DNA of 64,000 bases from contig NZ_JAIVAL010000006.1 of NCBI RefSeq assembly GCF_020171985.1, positions 160,839 through 224,838 on the forward strand. Reading direction: 5' to 3'. The translations under genes were made by a program, and so were the position numbers. The stretch comes from Halobacillus halophilus (GTDB lineage Bacteria > Bacillota > Bacilli > Bacillales > Halobacillaceae). Positions 36,267 through 44,434 of the stretch are shown piece after piece; position 1 is the stretch's first letter, and each line of letters begins with the position of its first letter. Below the pieces are notes generated by a model. That model was not told where the DNA came from and did not search any database. It worked only from the letters and a program-made list of their open reading frames with translations.

Positions 36267-37304
36267 TTAGTGACGTTCCTTTTCTTCTCTGGCTTTTTCG
36301 GCAAGGGTTTTTGCGTAAGGAACGATCTGCTTTGCAACGGAAAACTCCCGGTTTTTGCTTCCAGGCCGCCAGTTTACCTCGTAAATCCAAATGCGCCACT
36401 CCTGGTCAATCGCCACATCAATTCCTAATTCATCAAAAGATTTATTTTGATAAAGACCTTCAAAATGCTCAGCAAAAGTGATGGCAAAATACTCCAACAA
36501 CTGCTTAACGTCAAAGTATTTATCGTCAAATTCATCTTTCAAAAAAGGGATTAGCTCTCCGCGATATCCGCCGCTGCTAACGTTACTTGTCAGCTTCTTC
36601 CCTCCACTAATCCGGGGGTAAATTAAAGTGATCGCCCACTTTCTATGCTCGTTTTTCTGGACATGTAAGCGAAAATCATACGTCAACCCCGCTTTTGTCT
36701 TACATTCGATAAATGGCTGGATTAAATATTTCCTTTCAGAAATCAGGGTGGAGAGATACTGTTTAAATTCCTCCATTGAATAAATATGGTCTTCAGCCCC
36801 AGTTATGCATTGGATGTTATTTTCTTTTGTAAGGGATACAAAATGGACGGATAGTCCTTTACTGCCGGAATGTGGTTTAATGACAGTTTGCTGATATTCT
36901 TCTATAAAGGATATGGCAACGTCAGGGGTTTCTAGACTTGCGGTGGGGATTAAGTGTTTGGCGAATTGACGCCCTTGGGCAATTTTCTTGAAAACTCTCA
37001 TCTTACTTCCGATGGAATGACTGACAAACGGAATGTTCTTTTTCAAACCTTTCCTGATGATGGACTGCTGCTTTGTTTTAGGAGCACTGATATTGATAAT
37101 CGTGTCCGGGAAGCGGGTCTCTTTTAGGACCCAATCACCATCTTCAAAAAACCAGCCGTTGATTTTCTTGCTGCTGAAGTCTACCGCGCCGTAAGAGAAA
37201 TAAACGAATCCTATGTTCTGCATTTTGGCCTCAGCTGCGCAGGCATAGGCTTTCTTAACATGGTGAGGTTTTTTTCGGTAATGGAGCATACCAATCAAAG
37301 TCAT
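36267..37304 (-). CDS. YheC/YheD-type ATP-grasp protein 3
   Basis: 345 residues. N-terminal domain to about residue 130, then ATP-grasp: TVIKPHSGSKGLSVHFV, YLIQPFIECKTKAGLTYDFR, and IWIYEVNWRPGSKN. ATG at 37304 lies 6 bases after AGGGTG. It sits in the operon running from 39915 to 34422, 10 bases after the preceding gene. Confidence 0.85.
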   Translation of the reverse strand: MTLIGMLHYRKKPHHVKKAYACAAEAKMQNIGFVYFSYGAVDFSSKKINGWFFEDGDWVLKETRFPDTIINISAPKTKQQSIIRKGLKKNIPFVSHSIGSKMRVFKKIAQGRQFAKHLIPTASLETPDVAISFIEEYQQTVIKPHSGSKGLSVHFVSLTKENNIQCITGAEDHIYSMEEFKQYLSTLISERKYLIQPFIECKTKAGLTYDFRLHVQKNEHRKWAITLIYPRISGGKKLTSNVSSGGYRGELIPFLKDEFDDKYFDVKQLLEYFAITFAEHFEGLYQNKSFDELGIDVAIDQEWRIWIYEVNWRPGSKNREFSVAKQIVPYAKTLAEKAREEKERH

Positions 37305-37314
37305 GAGCAACACC

Positions 37315-38538
37315 CTATAATGGTTCTAAATAAAACCTGATTTCTTTTGCTGCTTCTTTTGCAATTTTCTTCGCTTCTAATGGATCTTCTGAGCTGGTTA
37401 ATACATAAGCATAGCGATGACCCATGGATAAAGGTGGGGTAAGAATGGTTCCTTTTTTCGGTTTGACGTACACTTTATTTACGCCGCTCATACTTTTTGC
37501 CCTGAGCTTGCCGGTTACTTTCACCAATTTTCCCGGAGAGCGGACCGTAATGAATTGAACGAAAGAGGAAGCGTTTTTCTTTGGTGTAAGGTCTGGCTCC
37601 TGGCCAAGGTTCAGTTTTAACGTTTCCTTTACCAAACTGATCCCTGTCGCTTCGAGGATCAATCGGTTGACAGCTCCACCTGAGATCCTCGGGTTAATTT
37701 CAATGAGCTTCCATTTTCCATTGACGAGCCTCATTTCTAAATGGCAGGTTCCGTTTATGAATCCTAAATCATCCGCAATGCTTTGAACCGCAAGCCTGAG
37801 CTCCCTGCAGACAGGTGCTGGCAGGGCTGCCGGTAGATGATACCCCATGATTATAAAGCGATGCACTTTGGAGATCTCCTGTTCTATAATTGCGACAATA
37901 TGAACGTTTCCCTGGTGGACCACGACTTCAATCAAATACTGGGGACCATCTAAATATTCTTCAAGGAGGATTGGGGTATTTGGAAAACGTTTTTTCATAT
38001 AACGATGTGCTTTCTCAAACTCTTGAAGCGTTTTGACTAGCAGCACATCTTTCGATCCATTTGAAATGGGTGACTTTACAATGGTTGGGGAGCGTTTTAT
38101 ATAGCGGTTGAATATTTCATTCGAATCCATTTCCAAAGACGTAATGGAGTAGAAAGGGTTGTAAGGATTTCCTTTTAACACTTTTCGGAATCTCGTTTTA
38201 TCTTCCATGTTGTAGAGGGCTTCTACAGACAAAGAAGAGAGTCCTAAGTCCATGGAAACCTGGGCAGCTGTACTGACTAATGGATCCACAAAACTTACGA
38301 CTGCTCTAACTTCTTTTCCTTGTTTCTGAATCAGCGCGATTTGTCTGTTAATGAGTTGTTTATCTGTTAAATCCTGAACATATATCATGAGATGGACATC
38401 AGGATATTCTTCTCTTTGTTTAAGTCTTTTTAAATTATCTGTCAGTAAAACGGTAAAATAGCCCATTTTCATGGCTGCTTCGATGGCTTCTCGACTGGAG
38501 CCAGATTTATTAGTACCAAGGAATACAATGGTTTGCAT
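37315..38538 (-). CDS. ATP-grasp carboxylate-amine ligase (amino-acid-ligase type)
   Basis: 407 residues with a different architecture from the YheC/D proteins: a Rossmann-like N-terminal domain (TIVFLGTNKSGSSREAIEAA), then an ATP-grasp domain of the biotin-carboxylase/amino-acid-ligase type with TIVKSPISNGSKDVLLV, ILLEEYLDGPQYLIEVVV, CHLEMRL and KLIEINPRISGGA, and a C-terminal domain. EINPR is the magnesium site. Relatives join amino acids (for example bacilysin or dapdiamide-type ligases) or act in carboxylation. This is the best candidate for making a dipeptide-like unit in the cluster. ATG at 38538 is 12 bases after AAGGAGGG. Confidence 0.82.
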   Translation of the reverse strand: MQTIVFLGTNKSGSSREAIEAAMKMGYFTVLLTDNLKRLKQREEYPDVHLMIYVQDLTDKQLINRQIALIQKQGKEVRAVVSFVDPLVSTAAQVSMDLGLSSLSVEALYNMEDKTRFRKVLKGNPYNPFYSITSLEMDSNEIFNRYIKRSPTIVKSPISNGSKDVLLVKTLQEFEKAHRYMKKRFPNTPILLEEYLDGPQYLIEVVVHQGNVHIVAIIEQEISKVHRFIIMGYHLPAALPAPVCRELRLAVQSIADDLGFINGTCHLEMRLVNGKWKLIEINPRISGGAVNRLILEATGISLVKETLKLNLGQEPDLTPKKNASSFVQFITVRSPGKLVKVTGKLRAKSMSGVNKVYVKPKKGTILTPPLSMGHRYAYVLTSSEDPLEAKKIAKEAAKEIRFYLEPL

Positions 38539-38595
38539 TGCAAACGTATGCCCTCCTTTCTTTTAATTGTATAAATTCCTTATCCGTCCAACTAA

Positions 38596-39915
38596 CTAAA
38601 AGCCGGATAAAAATCTTAGACAAGATAAATAGGAAGTCTGGATTTTTTCATAAAGGGCCCGATCCCCTATAGAAAGGGGAAGTTTGTCATCTACATAACG
38701 GTGGTTCATCTCAATGATCCATAATTGACCATGGGCGTCGATAGCCAGATCCACCCCGAAATATCCAAATTGTCTGCCAGAGTTTTTCTCAAGGCAGGCG
38801 GCTGCCTTACAAGCAATGGAATAAGCTCGCTGTTTTGCTGCCTCGGCTCGTTCCGCGTCGCCACCTAAGCATTCTTGAAGCATCTTCTCCGCGTTCTCCA
38901 CTGAGCCACCATTGCTGTGATTACTAACGATACTGTTCGGAACGCCTGCCTTGGCGATCCACCCTGTACACCGCCACTCTCCGGAGGCATCTTTAGACAA
39001 ATACAATCGATAATCAATGACTTTGTCATCTCGAAATGTGATGTTCAACCCTTGCTGAACGATATATTTTTTCCTGCCTAGATGGTGGGTCAAATACTCC
39101 TTCAGTTCACTAGCATGAAGAATGTCTTCGTGGTTTTCCCCTTTTTCCCTATGTTTGATGATGTACAATGATGGATCCTTCGGACTGATTTGGTACGTGT
39201 TTTTTCCATAAGAACCGAGGGTCGGTTTCAGAAATACAGATTGAAAAGTATCAGTAAGTTCGATTACATCCTGCGGGGATTTATAAATATTTGTAGAAGG
39301 GAGATAAGGCTTTAGACTTTCCTCCATGGAGAGGTATTGATACACCTTCCATTTAGAAAGACTCGTTTCATTAAAGATCTTGTTTCCGGTCTGATCTTTG
39401 AGATGGTTGAGCAAGTTCCTATTTAGCCCCATTCGTTTGTAAATCGAATCTGGATAAGGGAAAACTCCACTTTTCCATTTCTTTTCTTCTGAATCATAGA
39501 TATGACCATTTATACATAATTGTTCGCGATTAATTCCTTCGGCTGAAAAAACAAGGATGATGCCATCGTTATGAGAAGTATATTGTAAGATGTTCAGCCA
39601 ACTTTTTAATCTTGCTGGAAGGTTTTTTTCTTTTAATGAGGCAAGTATTCCTACATAAGGGCCTATAACGAGTTCATCGTCGCCCACTTTTAAATTAATC
39701 TGCATTTGTGCAGGGAAATGCAGTTCATCTACACAGTTTTTTGAAAGGGTTCCTTCACTCCTCCTGGATGGCAGAACGGTTACTGGGCATGACTTTGATC
39801 CAAAACGCAGGATCGTTTTCTCACCGGACGTTATCCCTGTCTTCAGAAGGAGGGAGGAGGGAATTTCCAAAATGTTATTCATTTCGTTTGTTTTCAGTCG
39901 CATTGTGCTGATCAT
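38596..39915 (-). CDS. YheD-type ATP-grasp protein 4
   Basis: 439 residues. N-terminal domain with VIGPYVGILAS and SGVFPYPDSIYKR, then ATP-grasp: VFLKPTLGSYGKNTYQI, YIVQQGLNITFRDDKVIDYR and LWIIEMNHRYVDD, end YLSCLRFLSGF. Close in layout to the proteins at 33026 and 40101. ATG at 39915 has GGGGAGG 6 bases upstream. First gene of the five-gene minus-strand operon (38596, 37315, 36267, 35825, 34422). Confidence 0.87.
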   Translation of the reverse strand: MISTMRLKTNEMNNILEIPSSLLLKTGITSGEKTILRFGSKSCPVTVLPSRRSEGTLSKNCVDELHFPAQMQINLKVGDDELVIGPYVGILASLKEKNLPARLKSWLNILQYTSHNDGIILVFSAEGINREQLCINGHIYDSEEKKWKSGVFPYPDSIYKRMGLNRNLLNHLKDQTGNKIFNETSLSKWKVYQYLSMEESLKPYLPSTNIYKSPQDVIELTDTFQSVFLKPTLGSYGKNTYQISPKDPSLYIIKHREKGENHEDILHASELKEYLTHHLGRKKYIVQQGLNITFRDDKVIDYRLYLSKDASGEWRCTGWIAKAGVPNSIVSNHSNGGSVENAEKMLQECLGGDAERAEAAKQRAYSIACKAAACLEKNSGRQFGYFGVDLAIDAHGQLWIIEMNHRYVDDKLPLSIGDRALYEKIQTSYLSCLRFLSGF

Positions 39916-39998
39916 ACGACGCCTCCCCTTACGAATAATAAGTACAGCAATATGTTATTCAAACCTAAGTCTTTCGTGTGACTAATGGGCAGGTCTAT

Positions 39999-40028
39999 GG
40001 ACATTAATTCCTTAAGTACATATATAAA
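39999..40028 (+). promoter_or_regulatory. possible SigK-type promoter
   Basis: GGAC at 39999 and CATATATAAA at 40019 with 16 bases between resemble the late mother-cell SigK pattern (GNAC, CATANNNTA), imperfect at the end of the -10 box. It would drive the YheD-type gene at 40101. Weak evidence, consistent with a late sporulation role. Confidence 0.3.
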
Positions 40029-40100
40029 TACATACAGGAACACATAGATCATTCATGAAGAGAATGAGTAATCCATTTTTTATATGAAGAAGGTGCAGCA

Positions 40101-41444
40101 TTGTATATCAGAAAAATTGAGACGGAGGAAGATTGTGCGGTTGTCTTAAACCCTTCCTTCAAAAAACTGCTCCACATAATAGAAGGAGAGAAGATCTTTT
40201 TTAACTTTGGATCTTTGAAAAAGGAAGTCCAAGTACGCTATTCAAGATTTTTAGAAGAGGATGTTATGGAGGTGTCTGCTAATTTAATGCAACCATACAC
40301 CGTCCCGGATGATCTTGATTTTGATTGGTATATGAAGGGTAGAGAACTTTTTGTGGGTCCTGTCCTTGGAATTATTAGAGGTTCTTCATTTAATAAGATT
40401 ACGAATTACTCTCTGAAAATTCTGCTTCGCTGGGTCACAGACTACCGGAACATTAAAGGACTGGTCATTGTCTTTCCATTATCTGAAGTTCAACCACACG
40501 CTAAGTTTGTAAGAGGTTACGCGTTTCACCCGCACAGTGGAAACGGGAAGTGGGTGGAAGGAATTTTTCCTTTTCCGACAGCGGTCTTTAACCGCCCTGT
40601 TGCAGGAGGAGGGGATAAGTATCGCTTATTAGAGCAGATAACAGAAGGAAGGTTTTTCAACAGCAAAGGTACAGGAAAGTGGGAGTTTTATTCAGCTCTC
40701 TCTAAACGTTCAGAAACATCCTCCCTCGTTCCTTACACAGAAAAATACCGTGACGCAGGCCAACTCTTGAAACTCTTAGATACGTATCAAGTTCTTTATC
40801 TCAAGAGGAGATTTGGGGCAAGAGGGTATGGCATTATTCAAGTTAGAAAAGAAGAAGATTCCATTGAAGTGACGAACGTTGTTAAAGGAAAGCAAAATAA
40901 AGAAAAACTTCATACAGAGGAAGAGGCAGAGCAATTCTTTTCATCACGAGTGAAAAAGAACCGCTATATTATTCAGCAAGGAGTTCCTTTTGAATCAGAT
41001 GGAAAACAGGTGGATTTCAGGGGTTATCTCCAAAAAGATGCAAAGGGATTTTGGAAGCTGCGTGAATATATAGGAAGACGTGCAAAACGGGATAGTGTAA
41101 TTACAAACCTTCGATATACAGAGAAAATTCTGCCCGGACAGGTAGCGTTACGAGAGTTCTACGGATACGATGATGATCAAATCAAAAGTGCGGCACAAAA
41201 AATAGAGAAGGCCTGTATTCAAGCTGGAGAGAGTTTGGATCAACATTTAGGACATTTCGGAGATCTAGCGCTTGATTTCATTTTAGACTCTCATGGGAAG
41301 GTTTATTTTTTGGAAGTGAACGGCAATTACGGTCATACAAGTTTACAAAAACTGAATAATACATCATTAAAAGAGCAGATTTATAAATCCCCCTTAGAGT
41401 ATGCTAAATACCTTTCGGGTTTTTCAACTCATGCTCAACCTTGA
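40101..41444 (+). CDS. YheD-type ATP-grasp protein 5
   Basis: 447 residues. N-terminal domain with VGPVLGIIRG and EGIFPFPTAVFNR; ATP-grasp with LYLKRRFGARGYGIIQV, YIIQQGVPFESDGKQVDFR, and VYFLEVNGNYGH. The KRRFGARG loop and EVNGNYG end differ from the paralogues, which may mean another substrate or weaker activity. Ends YAKYLSGF. TTG at 40101 with AAGGTG upstream. Divergent from the 39915 operon and followed 70 bases later by the small gene at 41515. Confidence 0.85.
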   Translation: MYIRKIETEEDCAVVLNPSFKKLLHIIEGEKIFFNFGSLKKEVQVRYSRFLEEDVMEVSANLMQPYTVPDDLDFDWYMKGRELFVGPVLGIIRGSSFNKITNYSLKILLRWVTDYRNIKGLVIVFPLSEVQPHAKFVRGYAFHPHSGNGKWVEGIFPFPTAVFNRPVAGGGDKYRLLEQITEGRFFNSKGTGKWEFYSALSKRSETSSLVPYTEKYRDAGQLLKLLDTYQVLYLKRRFGARGYGIIQVRKEEDSIEVTNVVKGKQNKEKLHTEEEAEQFFSSRVKKNRYIIQQGVPFESDGKQVDFRGYLQKDAKGFWKLREYIGRRAKRDSVITNLRYTEKILPGQVALREFYGYDDDQIKSAAQKIEKACIQAGESLDQHLGHFGDLALDFILDSHGKVYFLEVNGNYGHTSLQKLNNTSLKEQIYKSPLEYAKYLSGFSTHAQP

Positions 41445-41514
41445 ATCGTGCCGTGTCCGTTATTATTTATTTCCATAAACTACTATTACCTCATAATGAA
41501 GGAGGTGAGAATTT

Positions 41515-41868
41515 ATGGGAGCATTACAAGGTTGCAGTGTTGATTTTTGGCGTAATAACTATGGCCTATGGATAGGGTATTTCCCAAGTTCTATGTATAG
41601 TGAAGAATTTGATAGAGATGCTATCGGTGCAACATTGAATTTCAATACAGCTATAAATTTTGACAGAAGGTTAGAAGGAATACATGGACTCGTAAGAGAG
41701 TCTGTAGCCGCTCTTCTAAATGCCGAGCATCCTGGTGTTAATTACCCTTTAACTTCCAGAGAAGTGTTAAGAGAATTCCAAATTGCTTATGATTCAGGTG
41801 GAATGCAAATTGATGAACAATTGGTGCGTTTTAAGACATTCAACCATCTAGCTTGTCCGTTTTGTTAA
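41515..41868 (+). CDS. small protein of the CTPGFWKNH-domain type
   Basis: 117 residues. GCSVDFWRNNYGLWIGY at the start and, later, VRESVAALLNAEHPGVNYP followed by LTSREVLREFQIAYDSG, ending with HLACPFC, follow the domain that begins CTPGFWKNH and contains HA.AALLNA.HPGVNYPLT. Such domains are seen in surface proteins of bacteria. The conserved cysteines at both ends are kept. There is no signal peptide, so export is not indicated; a place on the spore made in the mother cell would fit. Clear GGAGGTG 8 bases before the ATG. Confidence 0.65.
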   Translation: MGALQGCSVDFWRNNYGLWIGYFPSSMYSEEFDRDAIGATLNFNTAINFDRRLEGIHGLVRESVAALLNAEHPGVNYPLTSREVLREFQIAYDSGGMQIDEQLVRFKTFNHLACPFC

Positions 41869-41888
41869 GAGGAACCGGGTAGTATAAG

Positions 41889-41945
41889 CAAAAACCCTTG
41901 CTCATAGAAACAGCCGTTATGCTGTTCCCTTTGTGCAAGGGTTTA
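41889..41945. terminator. bidirectional terminator
   Basis: AAAACCCTTG pairs with CAAGGGTTT, with an inner ACAG/CTGT stem, between convergent genes. Confidence 0.75.
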
Positions 41946-41946
41946 T

Positions 41947-42684
41947 TTAGTGAAGTCGTCTTCTTTTATACTTTTTGATTTTTTCGTACATGGACAAGTC
42001 TTTAAGATTTTTAAACATGGAAATACCGGGCTTTAAATTCGCTTCAATAATCCAGACTTTGCCTTCCTGATCTAAGCCAATGTCAAAACCGAAAGTACGG
42101 GAATTTTCATAATAGGGGCCGATCTGTTCAGCTATGGCTATACAAATCCGTTCAATCTCTGACCGGGTTATTTCTGTCTCCCTGCTATCCATGGAACGTT
42201 CGAGGGCTTCTTCTAAGGGAATTATTTTTTGTGGATAATTGGTAATGACAAAGTTTTCGGCGGCGACCTTAGCCAATGTTCCTGTTACGACCCACGTATC
42301 ACTGTTTTTCAGGCGCTGGGTCATCACACGGATGTCGTAAGGGCAGCCATTGATTTGTGCTAAAGGGATTCTTTGCTGAACGATATAAGGTTTGTTAGAA
42401 CAATACTGGTCTCTTATATGTTCGAACGCATGATCCTTTCCTTCTACTAAATACTTTTTGTATAAGCTGTGAAACTCATACACTTCCCATTCTATACAAG
42501 ATACCTGGATGACCCCTTTTCCTTGATAGCCTCTCGAAGGTTTGATCATTACGGTTCCGTATTTGTCGATCATAGTATTAAAAGATTCTTCATTAAGCAG
42601 ATGTGTTTCGGGTAAGTGTGCAGAGAGGTTCTTCTCTTTCCTCATCAGTTTATATTTCTTCCATTTGCTTCTGGATCTGCGCAT
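41947..42684 (-). CDS. short YheC-type ATP-grasp protein 6
   Basis: 245 residues: only the ATP-grasp part, without the 100-200 residue N-terminal domain of the other members. Motifs intact: VMIKPSRGYQGKGVIQV, YIVQQRIPLAQINGCPYDIR and VWIIEANLKPG. The start ATG at 42684 follows a weak ribosome binding site, 48 bases after the Mur ligase B gene; the two form one operon. The basic N terminus MRRSRSKWKKYKLMRKEKN could be a docking segment. Confidence 0.82.
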   Translation of the reverse strand: MRRSRSKWKKYKLMRKEKNLSAHLPETHLLNEESFNTMIDKYGTVMIKPSRGYQGKGVIQVSCIEWEVYEFHSLYKKYLVEGKDHAFEHIRDQYCSNKPYIVQQRIPLAQINGCPYDIRVMTQRLKNSDTWVVTGTLAKVAAENFVITNYPQKIIPLEEALERSMDSRETEITRSEIERICIAIAEQIGPYYENSRTFGFDIGLDQEGKVWIIEANLKPGISMFKNLKDLSMYEKIKKYKRRRLH

Positions 42685-42732
42685 TTTATTTTCACTTCTC
42701 CCGCTTACTTAAATTAAGGAACATGGTTAACT

Positions 42733-43839
42733 CTATTCCGCTTTACTAAAAGAAGAAAGGAGGAATTTAACCGTTCGATTCATTCTAATGGAATGAGATC
42801 CTTTAACAAGCACTGTAGTATCTGGTTGAATGACGCCGAGTAAGGAAAGATTCATATCGTTGATTTTATCAAAATGGAAGACATGTTCCTCTGGAAAACC
42901 AGCGTCTATGGCACCCATCCCGATGTGCCTGGCATCCTTACCAAAAGTGAAGAGTTTATCCACGTTCTTCCTTGCTAAGTGTTTCCCAACGTCCAAGTGC
43001 TGGTCCACCGAATGCTCTCCCAGTTCCAACATGCTTCCCAGTACAGCAATATTGGCTCCTTCTCCTATTTCTGATAATACGTCGATTGCCGCTTTTGTTG
43101 CCTGGGGATTTGCACTCCAGGTATCATCTAATACTTGGACATGATCCGTAAGAGTGTACAAACTTAATCTTCTATTGTTTTTGAGAAACTGGGAAGAATG
43201 ATTGAATCCTTTTTGCATTTCTTCCGGAGTAAAGCCAAGTGAATCTGTGACCGCAATTGAAAAAAGAGCATTGTAAATGTGGTGGATGCCGTAAACGGGA
43301 ATGGTAAACCTGCGCCTCTTGTTATTCAGTCTGACTTTAAATGTCATCCCATTTTTATGGAAACGAATGCGTGTAGCCTTGTAATCCGCTTTGTTCTTGA
43401 TGCCAATCGTTTTAATGGACCCGCTGAACGGTTCAATTGTCAGCAATTCGGAATTGGTATCATCAGCATTGATATACAAAGTTCCGTGGGGCTCCAGGCC
43501 TGCAATGATTTCTGACTTTTCTTTCGCCAATTGTTCGATACTACTGTTGAAATTCCCTACATGAGCAGATCCAATATTGGTTACTACACTGATATTAGGC
43601 TGAAGAATAGTACAATGTTTTTTAATGTCACCGGGTTTAAGTAGGCCATACTCTAATACCACAGCTTGATGATGAGGTTTGATCGATTTCGCATAATGTT
43701 CTGTATGGGAAAGGTTACGATTTCTAATACTTTTGACAATGTTGAAACGAATATTTAATATACTGGCAATCATTTCTTTTGTTGTTGTCTTGCCTGCGCT
43801 TCCAGTAATAGCAATGATTGGGCGTTTACTTGGATACAT
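42733..43839 (-). CDS. MurF-like Mur-family ligase B, lacking the N-terminal domain
   Basis: 368 residues. The protein begins almost at the P-loop (GSAGKTTT, 13-20), so the UDP-sugar binding domain of MurF is absent. Central-domain motifs are intact: LEYGLLKPGDIKKH, VVTNIGSAHVGNF, YINADDTNS. The C-terminal domain is also complete: VLDDTWSANPQATKAAI, VLGSMLELGEHSVDQH. It is therefore an amide ligase acting on something other than UDP-MurNAc peptides. Cyanophycin synthetase uses such a domain together with an ATP-grasp domain. AAGGAGG lies 13 bases before the ATG, a long spacing. First gene of the two-gene operon with 41947. Confidence 0.85.
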   Translation of the reverse strand: MYPSKRPIIAITGSAGKTTTKEMIASILNIRFNIVKSIRNRNLSHTEHYAKSIKPHHQAVVLEYGLLKPGDIKKHCTILQPNISVVTNIGSAHVGNFNSSIEQLAKEKSEIIAGLEPHGTLYINADDTNSELLTIEPFSGSIKTIGIKNKADYKATRIRFHKNGMTFKVRLNNKRRRFTIPVYGIHHIYNALFSIAVTDSLGFTPEEMQKGFNHSSQFLKNNRRLSLYTLTDHVQVLDDTWSANPQATKAAIDVLSEIGEGANIAVLGSMLELGEHSVDQHLDVGKHLARKNVDKLFTFGKDARHIGMGAIDAGFPEEHVFHFDKINDMNLSLLGVIQPDTTVLVKGSHSIRMNRTVKFLLSSFSKAE

Positions 43840-44434
43840 AGCTTAGCCATTACCTCCTTTTTAGTCTATGAACTCTAGTAGTTTGTAGATGACTGGCTAA
43901 GGTGATCGATGCGTGAGGATGTTGTATTAAAGAGCTCACAGGATGCACAAGTGTGCGTTGTAATTAACAATATATGTAGGTCACTAGAAAATGTTTGGAC
44001 TTTAAGGGTGACTGGGGAGCTTCGTCTGAGCACCATGGATAGAGCGTTATTCTTGAACACCTAACTAAGGAGCTGCACTACGACTAGGGAGCTGATCCAT
44101 TATCTCTATTGCTTGTAAAATGCATTTTACAACATTAATAGTTGTTAACAATTGTTTGAACTTTGGACGCACCTTATCACATCCGTGGTTATGTTATTGA
44201 AGGCGTTACCAAACTATAGTATCATGAAAAAATATACATAATTTTCAATAAAATGAAAAAAGTCGATTTGCCACGTTAGAGATTTGCCAAAGATATTAAA
44301 AAATGCGGCCGATCACAACCTCTATGTAAAAGGCTGGCTATCATTTTGGGAGATCTGTTCGGAAATGAGGATAAGCCTGGCAGAGGAGTAAGGAAGAGCT
44401 CCAAGAATTTAAAAATAACAGAGAGGTGAATAAA
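43840..44434. other. intergenic region with no supportable gene
   Basis: About 600 bases between divergent units. A 61-codon open frame on the minus strand lacks a ribosome binding site. No riboswitch or clear promoter was recognised. Confidence 0.4.

Noticed and set aside
43875..44060. 61-codon minus-strand open frame in the 43.8-44.4 kb gap
   Set aside because: No ribosome binding site, no recognisable motif, and it sits in the upstream region of a divergent pair.
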